Shown: positions 1 to 7,600 of the stretch, piece after piece
How the letters are laid out: each line of letters starts with the position of its first letter
Position numbering within the stretch: the stretch's first letter is position 1
NCBI RefSeq assembly: GCF_004361835.1
Contig: NZ_SNWD01000016.1
Span: 1 to 64,000, forward strand
Length of the DNA: 64,000 bases
Direction of reading: 5' to 3'
From: Stakelama pacifica
Lineage (GTDB): Bacteria > Pseudomonadota > Alphaproteobacteria > Sphingomonadales > Sphingomonadaceae
The notes under the pieces: generated by a model
The model's input: only the letters and a program-made list of their open reading frames with translations
The model's database searches: none
Told to the model about the DNA's origin: nothing
Program-made: the position numbers and the translations under genes

Positions 1-278
1 TGCTCCTCGCTGAACCTCGATCGCTTCATTCGTCCGTCTCCTTGTCGAAGGCCGGACTCTACCTATCAATGGAGGAAATCTAGGGGCTCAGACCATTCAG
101 GAAGCGGCAGGCGGGCCCGCGATAGCGAAGAAGATACCGAGGTCCGACCGGCTCTTTAGGTTTTCAACGATGCGGCTTTAGTGATGCCTAACGTACTTTT
201 GACCGGGAACGGGGGAGCCGCTCGACATCATTACATCCTAGAACACGACTGCCGTACACAAGGCGGCTCCAAGGCGAT
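1..278. other. Gene-free left edge of accessory segment
   Basis: No convincing coding sequence, RNA gene or repeat is visible here. The composition is nearer 50 % GC than the housekeeping part. It lies downstream of the propeller gene and is probably more of the same island, whose far end and any transposition genes would be outside the window. Confidence 0.4.
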
Positions 279-1487
279 TTAATGCGCAAGAGAAAAGTCG
301 ATCCGAGCCAACGTTCCCGCCGTCGTTCCCACGAACAGTGAGCTACCACTGACACTCGGAGTTCCACAAATGCCGCCTACGGGCGCAGGTTCCCCGGGAT
401 AAAGACCGTAGTTATGTTCTTGGTATTCTTTCCCCAGATTGACCCGACCCAATCGCTCGGTCTCCGGCGTGGCAAGAGAGATAGAAGAGACAAGCTCCTC
501 GTTGACCACATCAACAATCGAGCAGACACCGTCAACTCTACCAATAGCGACGTGGTGGGGACTTATCTGAACAGGCGAAGACCATTGCTGAAAGACATTC
601 AATCCCAACTTAACGCCGCCAATAAGTTCACCGGTATCAGGGCTAAGGAAGGCAAGACGATCGGTGTACGCGCTAGCCACAACTAGTTTATTCGCGACCA
701 TCACAGGAGTGGTGCGACAATTTCCGAACGACTCTTTTTCGTCAGAATTAGACGCCGCCCACACAACACTTTCTTCGCGCAGATCGACACAAAAAACTGC
801 CGGGTTGCGGTCGTACGTACATCTCGCGAAGCCGATATAAGCTTTGTCGCCGATGACGAGCGGCCTAGATGAGATTGAGGTGCCTCCTGCAAACTCTCCA
901 TCAGGTGCCAAAGCAATCGGATGAGTTAGCAACTTTCCTGTTTGAAGCGACCCTTTTAGGACATCTCCATTCTCAGCGACAGCGACAAAGCCGTCGGAAC
1001 CGATCGGCATTAGTCCGGCACGAAACCCACCCCCGCGTTCTCCTAGCGTATGCAGAATGCTTGAACCGCTCTCGACATAATAGAATGTCCCCAAATGAGA
1101 TGCGAAGAACGCCTTCCACGCCCCCACCGCTTGGAAGGTCAACGGCTCGCCAAACACGGGTGAGTCTGCGCGGTAAATCTCTGCGATTTCACCGTTTGCA
1201 GAATCGATAACAAACACATCGCCTGAGTCGGTCGGCGCAATGATTTGCCTACCCACCACTACGATCTCATTGACGTCGGAAAGAGTAGGGGTGAACCACA
1301 CAACCTCGCCACTCTTCACATCGATGCAGTAGACGCCGTCATCTTTGTCTCGCTGATTCCAGCGCTTGCCACACGTGCCCAAGAAAAGGTGCCCCCCTTG
1401 GACAATCATCGTATTGCGGCTCTGGATACTGCCAATCTGAATCTTCCAAACGATTCTAGCTCGCGCGGTTCCGGTTTTGATCGTCAT
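279..1487 (-). CDS. Cytoplasmic PQQ-like beta-propeller protein paired with a TIR protein
   Basis: A 402-residue protein made of repeated beta-propeller blades. Recurring blade cores can be seen, for example VYCIDVKSGEVVW, VFVIDSANGEI, VFCVDLREESVVW, LAFLSPDTGEL and CSIVDVVNEEL, about six or seven in all. This resembles the PQQ_2/BamB-type repeat fold, but there is no signal peptide or lipobox, so the protein should stay in the cytoplasm, unlike BamB or quinoprotein dehydrogenases. The start codon overlaps the stop codon of the upstream TIR gene (ATGA), which implies translational coupling. The local composition is about 50 % GC. The function is unknown. The pairing with a TIR domain suggests a sensor or scaffold in a conflict system (inference). 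Confidence 0.75.
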   Translation of the reverse strand: MTIKTGTARARIVWKIQIGSIQSRNTMIVQGGHLFLGTCGKRWNQRDKDDGVYCIDVKSGEVVWFTPTLSDVNEIVVVGRQIIAPTDSGDVFVIDSANGEIAEIYRADSPVFGEPLTFQAVGAWKAFFASHLGTFYYVESGSSILHTLGERGGGFRAGLMPIGSDGFVAVAENGDVLKGSLQTGKLLTHPIALAPDGEFAGGTSISSRPLVIGDKAYIGFARCTYDRNPAVFCVDLREESVVWAASNSDEKESFGNCRTTPVMVANKLVVASAYTDRLAFLSPDTGELIGGVKLGLNVFQQWSSPVQISPHHVAIGRVDGVCSIVDVVNEELVSSISLATPETERLGRVNLGKEYQEHNYGLYPGEPAPVGGICGTPSVSGSSLFVGTTAGTLARIDFSLAH

Positions 1488-1921
1488 CTGCCGAGGTCCG
1501 CCTCTACCATATTAAGAAACACATCCATCTCTATTTCGTCGAGATTCGTCCATTGGAGGTTGGCTAAGCTAATGCTGCCTACTACAAGATCAGGTGGTGT
1601 GCAGTCTTCGATCAGCAAGGGTATCGCAAACCGTGTATTTGGAGGCATGTAGGCCATTGCCTCTAGCGCCAACCGAAACTCGTTTTGCACATATCCTACC
1701 TTCGCGATTGACGTTGACGAGAGAACCAGAATCACCCTCACAGCGCGCCTGATCTCTTCGGAAAGCCTCCGCCGCCAATCTTCTCCAGGTATCAAGCCGT
1801 CCGCCTGATAGGGCGCGGGAGGCTTATCCATCCACGGCTCCAGCCCTCTAGCTTTAAGCGCACTGTAGAGTTCGTGAGCAAACTCCGTGTCTTCTTTAGC
1901 GTATGAGATGAATATGCTCAC
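1484..1921 (-). CDS. TIR domain protein, putative NAD-consuming effector
   Basis: A 145-residue stand-alone TIR domain. It opens with the typical beta-A strand and box 1 (MSIFISYAKEDTEFA) and then has a KARGLEPWMD-type segment (residues 23-32). A conserved region follows at about residues 63-86 (VILVLSS ... GYVQNEF), in which E81 occupies the place of the catalytic glutamate of NADase TIR domains. The length is normal for a TIR-only protein. The start is GTG with a purine-rich stretch directly against it, so the exact start is less certain. Its stop overlaps the propeller gene, so the two form one unit. Known bacterial TIR proteins act in anti-phage systems such as Thoeris; a defence role here is inference. 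The genes upstream are an interrupted comM, which suggests island cargo. Confidence 0.8.
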   Translation of the reverse strand: MSIFISYAKEDTEFAHELYSALKARGLEPWMDKPPAPYQADGLIPGEDWRRRLSEEIRRAVRVILVLSSTSIAKVGYVQNEFRLALEAMAYMPPNTRFAIPLLIEDCTPPDLVVGSISLANLQWTNLDEIEMDVFLNMVEADLGR

Positions 1922-2030
1922 CCTCTATCGCCCCATTCCCATCGTGACACTTCGGGCCTCGCGCCCCTATTTTTGAGGCTTTGCTGCTGAGCCTCGGTCT
2001 GTCACGCACAATGGTGATCGGCAAGGGTCT
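1922..2030. other. Junction between island cargo and interrupted comM
   Basis: A short region between the TIR start and the comM break. It holds a small hairpin, GAGGCT/AGCCTC with a 9-base loop (about 1976-1996), without a T-run on the useful side. No recognisable transposase, tRNA or integrase site is visible. The comM reading frame matches its family up to about base 2045 and then runs into a stop. Confidence 0.4.
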
Positions 2031-2684
2031 TTACGTACCCATCGGGAGCATATTGTGACCGCCCGCCGCCGCGATTTCCAGCGCGCGCTTCGCGGTCTCC
2101 TGCCCCTTTACCTGTTTGAGATCGGGGCCGTCGAAGCGCGCTTCCACCGCGCCCGCGACCGGCGCGGAAAGCAGTTGCTGTCCTTTCAGATGGTTGAGAA
2201 GCCCGATCAGGTCGGGCGCGGCGACCACTTCGACCGATGCCGCCCAGGCCGCCTCCGCCCCCTGCACCGCCGGGCAGATCAGCCCCTTATCGACCGCACC
2301 TGCATGCAAAGCGGCGAGCAGCACGCCGGGCGACGCAGCGATGCGGGCGTCGAGGCCAAGCTCGCCCACCACGACATAGCCCGCCAGCGCCTCAGCATCG
2401 GCGATGCCCATTGCGGCCAGCACGCCTAGCGCGATCGGCAGGTCGAAATGCGATCCTTCCTTGGGCAGGTCGGCGGGCGACAGGTTCACCGTGATCCGCT
2501 TGGGCGGCAGCGCGAGCCCGATCGCTGCCATTGCGGCGCGCACGCGTTCGCGGCTTTCGGCGACCGCTTTGTCCGGCAGACCGACAATCACAAAGGCGGG
2601 AACCCCCGCCGCCACCTGCACCTGAACCTCGACTGCGCGCGCATCGAGCCCGAGATACGCCACTGTCGAGACGATCGCGACCAT
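2031..2684 (-). pseudogene. comM: Interrupted comM/yifB (Mg-chelatase-like ATPase), N-terminal part only
   Basis: The N-terminal ~217 codons of the YifB/ComM family, usually about 500 residues. ComM is a hexameric helicase that promotes branch migration in natural transformation. The start MVAIVSTVAYLGLDA is the family's usual N-terminus. The conserved VGLPDKAVAESRERVRAA and LSPADLPKEGSHFDLPIAL segments are intact. The protein then reaches AAAGGHNML, where the Walker A motif should follow, but instead reads PMGT and stops. The ATPase core is therefore missing and the product cannot be active. The break point adjoins the lower-GC TIR/propeller segment. comM is an established insertion hotspot for Tn7-related islands (AbaR/Tn6022), which fits this arrangement. 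Confidence 0.88.
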
Positions 2685-2796
2685 ATGAACTCCCCCCTGC
2701 CGGCCATCCTCATACCGTTTTTTCAGCGCTGCGGAACACCGGTCGAACGCAGGGGCGTGCGCAAAGCGCTTGCACTGGTGCCGGACGACCACCCAT

Positions 2797-3096
2797 ATGC
2801 AGGCCGTGTCCGGCATTTCCCCTTCCCGCTTCGGCGGTCTGTTCCGCCTGCCGCTGCTGTGCGTCGGCGTGCTGCTGGTCATCATATCGCCGATTGTCGG
2901 AGCGATTCCGGGGCCGGGCGGGATATTCGTGTTCGCCGCCGGGCTGGTGCTGGTCCTTCAGAATTCGCAGATGGCGCGAAAGCATTTCGTCCGGGCCAAG
3001 CGCCGCTGGCCGCGCGTCGGCGATCTGGTCGACCGGGCATTGCGCAGGCGCAGTGCGCAGCGGCGCAGAAAGCGGGAAAAGCGCGCCGCGCGTTGA
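2797..3096 (+). CDS. Small PGPGW-type membrane protein
   Basis: About 99 residues with two hydrophobic segments (near residues 17-35 and 41-55) linked by IPGPGG, followed by a strongly basic C-terminus (RRRSAQRRRKREKRAAR). The PGPG turn between two membrane spans is characteristic of the putative transmembrane PGPGW family; its function is unknown. An in-frame TTG start at 2770 is also possible. It is transcribed away from comM, and its stop codon overlaps the probable rpmH promoter. Confidence 0.6.
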   Translation: MQAVSGISPSRFGGLFRLPLLCVGVLLVIISPIVGAIPGPGGIFVFAAGLVLVLQNSQMARKHFVRAKRRWPRVGDLVDRALRRRSAQRRRKREKRAAR

Positions 3097-3121
3097 CTTA
3101 AAGTGCACTCTCGCTTATGGA
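3093..3121 (+). promoter_or_regulatory. Probable sigma-70-type promoter for rpmH-rnpA-yidD-yidC
   Basis: TTGACT at 3093-3098 is followed 16-17 bases later by TTATGG/TATGGA. The -35 box lies on the stop codon of the preceding small membrane protein gene. It is well placed to drive the rpmH operon. Confidence 0.5.
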
Positions 3122-3133
3122 CCCGCCCGTCAA

Positions 3134-3163
3134 GGCCGCCGCTATGGCGGCCCTTTTAGTTTT
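3134..3163 (+). terminator. Hairpin with T-rich tail in the rpmH leader
   Basis: GGCCGCC (3134-3140), loop GCTAT, GGCGGCC (3146-3152), then CTTTTAGTTTT. This looks like an intrinsic terminator. It lies between the probable rpmH promoter and the rpmH ribosome binding site, so it could end the upstream gene or act as an attenuator in the rpmH leader. Confidence 0.55.
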
Positions 3164-3183
3164 GAATACCTAGGGAATGAGCG

Positions 3184-3318
3184 ATGAAGCGGACTTTTCA
3201 GCCGAGCAATCTGGTGCGCGCGCGCCGTCACGGTTTCCGTGCACGCATGGCGACTCCGGGCGGCCGCAACGTGATCCGGGCACGCCGTGCACGCGGTCGC
3301 AAGAAGCTGTCGGCCTGA
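3184..3318 (+). CDS. rpmH: 50S ribosomal protein L34
   Basis: A 44-residue, very basic protein that starts [21 protein letters not shown] and ends GRKKLSA, the hallmark sequence of L34, a component of the large ribosomal subunit. The AGGG at 3172-3175 lies 8 bases before this ATG, an ideal Shine-Dalgarno spacing. It is followed directly by rnpA in a different frame, with the rpmH stop (TGA) overlapping a CTG that could start rnpA. This is the usual rpmH-rnpA-yidD-yidC order. Confidence 0.97.
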   Translation: MKRTFQPSNLVRARRHGFRARMATPGGRNVIRARRARGRKKLSA

Positions 3319-3641
3319 CACAACTTACCCGCCGCGCGGACTATCTGGCGGCAAACCGGGGGGCGAGAGCCCCGATGCCCGGTTTCGTCCTGCTGGTCCG
3401 CGCGCGGGATGATGGCGATGCCACGAAGCGCATCGGCATCACCGTTTCGAAAAAGGTGGGAAATGCCGTGGTGCGCAATCGCATGAAACGGCGGTTCCGG
3501 GCTCTGGTCCGGGACGTCCTGCCCGATTCGGGCATTGCCGGCGCCGATCATGTACTGATCGGTCGGCCGGGCGGAATCGAGCGTGATTTTTCACGGCTCA
3601 GGGTCGAACTGAAAAAGGCGCTGGGGAAGCTGGCGCGGTGA
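3315..3641 (+). CDS. rnpA: Ribonuclease P protein component
   Basis: Protein subunit of RNase P, which matures the 5' ends of tRNAs together with the RNA subunit. The RNR signature is present ([17 protein letters not shown]), preceded by [11 protein letters not shown]. The family-like N-terminus [13 protein letters not shown] requires a start near 3315, but no ATG, GTG or TTG occurs in frame there. The choices are a CTG at 3315 overlapping the rpmH stop, an ATG at 3177 that would make rpmH completely nested in rnpA, or an internal ATG at 3375 that would remove conserved residues. About 108 residues from 3315, a normal length. The stop overlaps the yidD GTG start. Confidence 0.9.
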   Translation: MTQLTRRADYLAANRGARAPMPGFVLLVRARDDGDATKRIGITVSKKVGNAVVRNRMKRRFRALVRDVLPDSGIAGADHVLIGRPGGIERDFSRLRVELKKALGKLAR

Positions 3642-3895
3642 TCGCGAAGCTGCTCATCCTGCTCGCGCGCGGATGGCAATATGGCCCGTCGCTTATCCTG
3701 CCGCCCACTTGCCGCTACACACCCTCCTGTTCGGCCTATGCAATCGAGGCGTTACGCCGCTATGGCGCGCTGAAAGGTAGCTGGCTTGCGCTTCGTCGCA
3801 TTGCCCGCTGCCATCCTTGGGGCGGATCGGGTTACGATCCCGTTCCGGAATCGGGCGAGACACGAAAATGCTGTCATCGCCATGGCGGGGAATAG
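3638..3895 (+). CDS. yidD: Membrane protein insertion efficiency factor YidD
   Basis: 85 residues with the YidD signature: [29 protein letters not shown] and the [12 protein letters not shown] tail. YidD is a small, partly amphipathic protein that helps YidC insert inner-membrane proteins. The GTG start overlaps the rnpA stop (GTGA). yidC follows directly. Confidence 0.95.
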   Translation: MIAKLLILLARGWQYGPSLILPPTCRYTPSCSAYAIEALRRYGALKGSWLALRRIARCHPWGGSGYDPVPESGETRKCCHRHGGE

Positions 3896-3898
3896 TTG

Positions 3899-5620
3899 GT
3901 GAAGGACGAATACAAGAATTTCATCATCTTCGCGGTGATCGCCGCGTTCGTGCTGTTCGCATGGCAGCCGATCGTCGATCATTTCATGCCCGCCAGTCCC
4001 GAGCCGACCACCGCGCAAAGCGGCGTGAAGACCGAGCCGAAGCCCAATCCCGCTGCCGACCCGACCGCCGACTCCCCCGCGGCGACTCGCGACCGTGCGC
4101 AGGTGCTGTCCGAAAGCAAGCGAATCCCGATCGATACGCCGACGCTGAAAGGATCGATCAACCTTCGCGGCGCGCGGATCGACGATCTCGTCCTGAAACA
4201 ATATGACGAGACGATCGCGAAAAATTCACCGCCGATCCGCCTGCTGTCGCCTGCGGGCGCGCCCGGCGCCTATTTCGCCGGGTTCGGCTGGCGTACCGAG
4301 GGCGTGAAAGCGCCCGGCGCCGATACGGTGTGGCAGGCGAGCGGCAATCCGGTACTCGCGCCCGGAAAGCCGGTCACGCTGACCGCCGATAACGGTCAGG
4401 GCCAGCGCTTTCAGGTCGAGATCGCGGTTGACGACCAATATATGTTCACCGTCAAACAGACGGTCGGCAATGGCGGCAATGTGCCGGTTCAGGCCGTCCC
4501 CTATGCACTGGTCAACCGCACCGGCGAATCGAAGGACAAGGATACCTGGACGATCCATACCGGTCCGATGGCGGCCTATAACGGTTCGGCGGATTACGGC
4601 ATCGATTTCAAGGATCTGAGAGACGCGCCCGCCAAATTCGATTCGACCGGCGGCTGGCTTGGCTTCACCGATAAATACTGGCTCACCGCGCTCGTGCCCG
4701 ATCAGTCGATACCGTTTGCGGGCCAGTTCCGCGCCGGCGGCAATGACAGCTATCAGGCCGATTATGCCCCGGCCAATGTCGGCATGATCGCACCGGGCAA
4801 GCAGCTGAGCTACACCTCGCGCTTCTTTGCGGGCGGCAAGGATGTGTCGCTGCTCCAGCATTATCAGAATGACGGCCATATCGAACTGTTCGACAAGGCG
4901 ATCGACTGGGGCTGGTTCGAAATCGTTGAAAAGCCGATCTTCTATTATCTCGACTGGCTGTTCCGCCATATCGGCAATTTCGGTTTCGCGATCATCCTTT
5001 TGACCTTCACCATTCGCGGGCTGATGTTCCCGATCGCGCAGAAGCAATTCGCGTCGATGGCCGGAATGCGCGCGCTGCAGCCGAAGATGAAGGCGCTGCA
5101 GGAACGGCATAAGGAGGACAAGCCGAAGCTTCAGCAGGAAATGATGAAGCTGTATAAGGAGGAGAAGGTCAATCCGCTCGGCGGATGCGCCCCCACCCTG
5201 CTTCAGATTCCGGTGTTCTTCGCGCTGTATAAAGTGCTGATGCTGACCATCGAAATGCGGCACCAGCCGTTCATTCTGTGGATCAAGGATCTGTCCGCGC
5301 CCGACCCGCTGACCCCGGTCAATCTGTTCGGGCTGATCCCGTTCGACCCGCCGGGCTTCCTGCATATCGGCGTGGTGCCGATCCTGCTGGGCATTTCGAT
5401 GTTCTTCCAGTTCCGCCTGAACCCGGCACCGATGGACGATACGCAAAAGCAGATTTTCGGCCTGATGCCCTGGGTGATGATGTTCATCATGGCACCGTTC
5501 GCGGTCGGGCTTCAGATTTACTGGATCACCTCGAACGTGCTCACCATCGCGCAACAGCAATTCCTCTACAGCCGCCACCCGGCGCTGAAGAAAAAAGCCG
5601 ATGCAGGCACCGGTGGCTGA
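3899..5620 (+). CDS. yidC: Membrane protein insertase YidC
   Basis: About 573 residues. It has one N-terminal membrane anchor (residues ~6-22), a long periplasmic domain (to ~residue 340) and the conserved five-span insertase core. The core contains the functional arginine in [13 protein letters not shown], a cytoplasmic helical hairpin rich in K/E ([16 protein letters not shown]) and [20 protein letters not shown]. It inserts proteins into the inner membrane, with or without SecYEG. I prefer the GTG at 3899 (MKDEYKNF), because the family usually begins M-K-D/E; a TTG lies one codon upstream. The 3' end overlaps the engB start by 20 bases. Confidence 0.97.
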   Translation: MKDEYKNFIIFAVIAAFVLFAWQPIVDHFMPASPEPTTAQSGVKTEPKPNPAADPTADSPAATRDRAQVLSESKRIPIDTPTLKGSINLRGARIDDLVLKQYDETIAKNSPPIRLLSPAGAPGAYFAGFGWRTEGVKAPGADTVWQASGNPVLAPGKPVTLTADNGQGQRFQVEIAVDDQYMFTVKQTVGNGGNVPVQAVPYALVNRTGESKDKDTWTIHTGPMAAYNGSADYGIDFKDLRDAPAKFDSTGGWLGFTDKYWLTALVPDQSIPFAGQFRAGGNDSYQADYAPANVGMIAPGKQLSYTSRFFAGGKDVSLLQHYQNDGHIELFDKAIDWGWFEIVEKPIFYYLDWLFRHIGNFGFAIILLTFTIRGLMFPIAQKQFASMAGMRALQPKMKALQERHKEDKPKLQQEMMKLYKEEKVNPLGGCAPTLLQIPVFFALYKVLMLTIEMRHQPFILWIKDLSAPDPLTPVNLFGLIPFDPPGFLHIGVVPILLGISMFFQFRLNPAPMDDTQKQIFGLMPWVMMFIMAPFAVGLQIYWITSNVLTIAQQQFLYSRHPALKKKADAGTGG

Positions 5621-6251
5621 GTTCGATCCCGAACTGGTCGAGCAGGCGCGTAAGGTCTTTGCCGGACCGATCGCGTTCCTGAAATCGGCACCCGCGCTGC
5701 AATTTCTGCCCGATCCGGCGGTGCCCGAAGTGGCATTTGCCGGTCGGTCGAATGTCGGCAAATCCTCGCTGCTGAACGCGCTGACCAATCGCAACAGCCT
5801 TGCGCGCACCTCGGTCACACCGGGACGCACACAGGAGCTGAACTTCTTCGACGTGGGCGATCCGCTGCTTTTCCGGCTGGTCGATATGCCGGGCTACGGC
5901 TTTGCCAAAGCGCCGAAGGATGTCGTTAAGAAATGGCGTTTTCTGGTGAATGACTTTCTGCGCGGGCGGGTGGTGCTGAAGCGCTCGCTCGTGCTCATCG
6001 ATTCGCGTCACGGGATCAAACCTGTCGATGCCGAGATCCTCGATATGCTCGATGGTGCTGCGGTCAGCTATCGCCTCGTCCTCACCAAGGCCGATAAGGT
6101 AAAGGCGACCGAGCTCGCCCGCGTGCTGCAGGAAACCGAAGCGGTGGCGCGCAAACGCCCCGCCGCCCATCCTGACGTGATCGCGACGTCGTCGGAAAAG
6201 GGCATGGGCATTCCGGAACTGCGCGCTGCGGTGTTCGAAGCGGTTACCTGA
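5601..6251 (+). CDS. engB: Ribosome biogenesis GTPase EngB (YihA/YsxC)
   Basis: 216 residues with the TRAFAC GTPase motifs in order: G1 [10 protein letters not shown]3 DMPGYG and G4 TKAD. The [14 protein letters not shown] segment after G3 is typical of EngB. The protein assists assembly of the 50S subunit. Its start lies inside yidC, so it is very likely co-transcribed and translationally coupled. Confidence 0.96.
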   Translation: MQAPVAEFDPELVEQARKVFAGPIAFLKSAPALQFLPDPAVPEVAFAGRSNVGKSSLLNALTNRNSLARTSVTPGRTQELNFFDVGDPLLFRLVDMPGYGFAKAPKDVVKKWRFLVNDFLRGRVVLKRSLVLIDSRHGIKPVDAEILDMLDGAAVSYRLVLTKADKVKATELARVLQETEAVARKRPAAHPDVIATSSEKGMGIPELRAAVFEAVT

Positions 6252-6282
6252 CATTTCGCCGCATTAAGCCAACAACCCTTTG

Positions 6283-6356
6283 TCATTCCCGCGCACGCGG
6301 AAATCCGGGGCGAAAGGCGCACAAGCCAATTCTGACTCCCGCTTTCGCGGGAATGA
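6283..6356. repeat. Imperfect dispersed-type palindromic element
   Basis: The ends form a perfect 11-base inverted repeat: TCATTCCCGCG at 6283-6293 and CGCGGGAATGA at 6346-6356. The inner part is also partly self-complementary (GCGCACGCGG, AAAGGCGCAC). It sits in the gap between engB and the GST gene. The form is that of small, non-coding, mobile-like repeats scattered between genes; other copies are not visible in this window. Confidence 0.55.
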
Positions 6357-6421
6357 TGCGAACTGGCGACCTGAGCGAACGTGCATTGCCGCGCTGGCAT
6401 CCGCCCGCTATCCCCTCGCCC

Positions 6422-7084
6422 ATGAAACTGATCATCGGTAACAAGGCCTATAGCTCCTGGTCGCTGCGCGGCTGGCTCGCCTGCAAACAGTCCGGCCTTC
6501 CGTTCGAGGAAGCGGTGGTCCCGCTCTATGACGGCGAATGGGATCAGCGGCGCGAGGGCGATGAATTCGCCCCCTCATCGGGCAAGGTGCCGATCCTGTG
6601 GGACGGCGATGCGGTCGTATGGGACAGTATGGCGATCGTCGATTATCTGAACGATCGCACCGGCAATACGCGCTTCTGGCCGAAGGATGACGCCGCGCGC
6701 GCGATGGCGCGATCGATGGCGGCCGAAATGCATTCGAGCTACACCGCGCTTCGCCGCAAATGCCCGATGAACATCCGGCAGGTATTTCCGGCCCGGCGCC
6801 CCGACGATGATGTGCTTGCCGATCTGTCGCGCATCATGGAGCTATGGGCGCAGGCACGCGCGCGGTTCGGCGGCGACGGCGATTTCCTGTTCGGCGCATT
6901 CGGCGCGGTCGATATCATGTTCGCGCCGGTGGTGACGCGGATCGTCAGCTATCAGCTTCCCGTCGCCCGGTTCGCCCCTGCGTATATGAATGCGGTGCTT
7001 CAGCATCGCTGGATGCAGGACTGGATCGCAGCCGCGCAGGAAGAAGACTGGGTGATCGAGCGATTCGAACCGCAAGCTGTCTGA
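6422..7084 (+). CDS. Glutathione S-transferase family protein
   Basis: About 220 residues. A thioredoxin-like N-terminal domain runs through residues 1-80 (MKLIIGNKAYSSWSLRGWLA; GKVPILWDGDAVVWDSMAIVDYL), with the cis-proline in KVPIL and the D/E-S glutathione-binding turn (WDSMAI). A helical C-terminal domain follows. The SSWS segment takes the place of the usual catalytic Ser/Tyr. The substrate cannot be told. I chose the ATG at 6422 because the domain begins there. Confidence 0.85.
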   Translation: MKLIIGNKAYSSWSLRGWLACKQSGLPFEEAVVPLYDGEWDQRREGDEFAPSSGKVPILWDGDAVVWDSMAIVDYLNDRTGNTRFWPKDDAARAMARSMAAEMHSSYTALRRKCPMNIRQVFPARRPDDDVLADLSRIMELWAQARARFGGDGDFLFGAFGAVDIMFAPVVTRIVSYQLPVARFAPAYMNAVLQHRWMQDWIAAAQEEDWVIERFEPQAV

Positions 7085-7123
7085 CCGGCAAGGCCCAACC
7101 AGAACGGACCGCGCCCGCCCGGA

Positions 7124-7570
7124 TCAAAATTCGCTGCCGTCCTTGCGGCGATACCGGCCGTCCGCGCCCAGATGCATATCGATATCGGGATAGTGGCAGT
7201 CGCTGGTCGGGGGCCGCCCGACGGCAATGAAAACACAGTCGGTATCGCCGCGATTCTGCAAAACATGGCCGTTGCCGTCATCCATCGGAAAGGCCGCGCA
7301 ATCGCCGGGGCGCAGCACCGTTTCGCCCGAATCGTCGACCAGCACCGCCTCCCCGGCCAGCATGACGACGAATTCATCCTCGCCCGCATGCCAATGGCGC
7401 TGCGCCGACCATGCGCCGGGTTTCAGCGTGACATGGCTCACCCCGAACTGGGTCAGCCCGCCCGCCGGGCCGAGCCGCCGATACCAGCGGCCCGCGACCT
7501 TGTCGGCATATTCGGCCGGATAGCCGGTCCGGTTCGACTGCGGGATTGTATCGAGGTTCAGCTTGGGCAA
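7124..7570 (-). CDS. Cupin domain protein
   Basis: About 148 residues with both cupin motifs. Motif 1 is RHWHAGEDEFVVMLAGEAVLV, with the metal-binding H-x-H and E. Motif 2 is PGDCAAFPMDDGNGHVLQN. It probably binds a metal ion and a small ligand; the exact function is unknown. No ATG is available near the conserved N-terminus PKLNLDTIPQ, so I used the TTG at 7570. It is divergent from dapE with only a short gap, so the two promoters must overlap coding sequence. Confidence 0.75.
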   Translation of the reverse strand: MPKLNLDTIPQSNRTGYPAEYADKVAGRWYRRLGPAGGLTQFGVSHVTLKPGAWSAQRHWHAGEDEFVVMLAGEAVLVDDSGETVLRPGDCAAFPMDDGNGHVLQNRGDTDCVFIAVGRPPTSDCHYPDIDMHLGADGRYRRKDGSEF

Positions 7571-7600
7571 TGCATATCTCCCATGACGAATAGCGACACC

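Noticed and set aside
1974..1996. GAGGCT hairpin as terminator at the island junction
   Set aside because: The T-run is on the wrong side for transcription in either useful direction.
4226..5830. Long minus-strand frame opposite yidC
   Set aside because: A high-GC shadow of yidC and engB; composition rich in R, H and Q with no family motifs.
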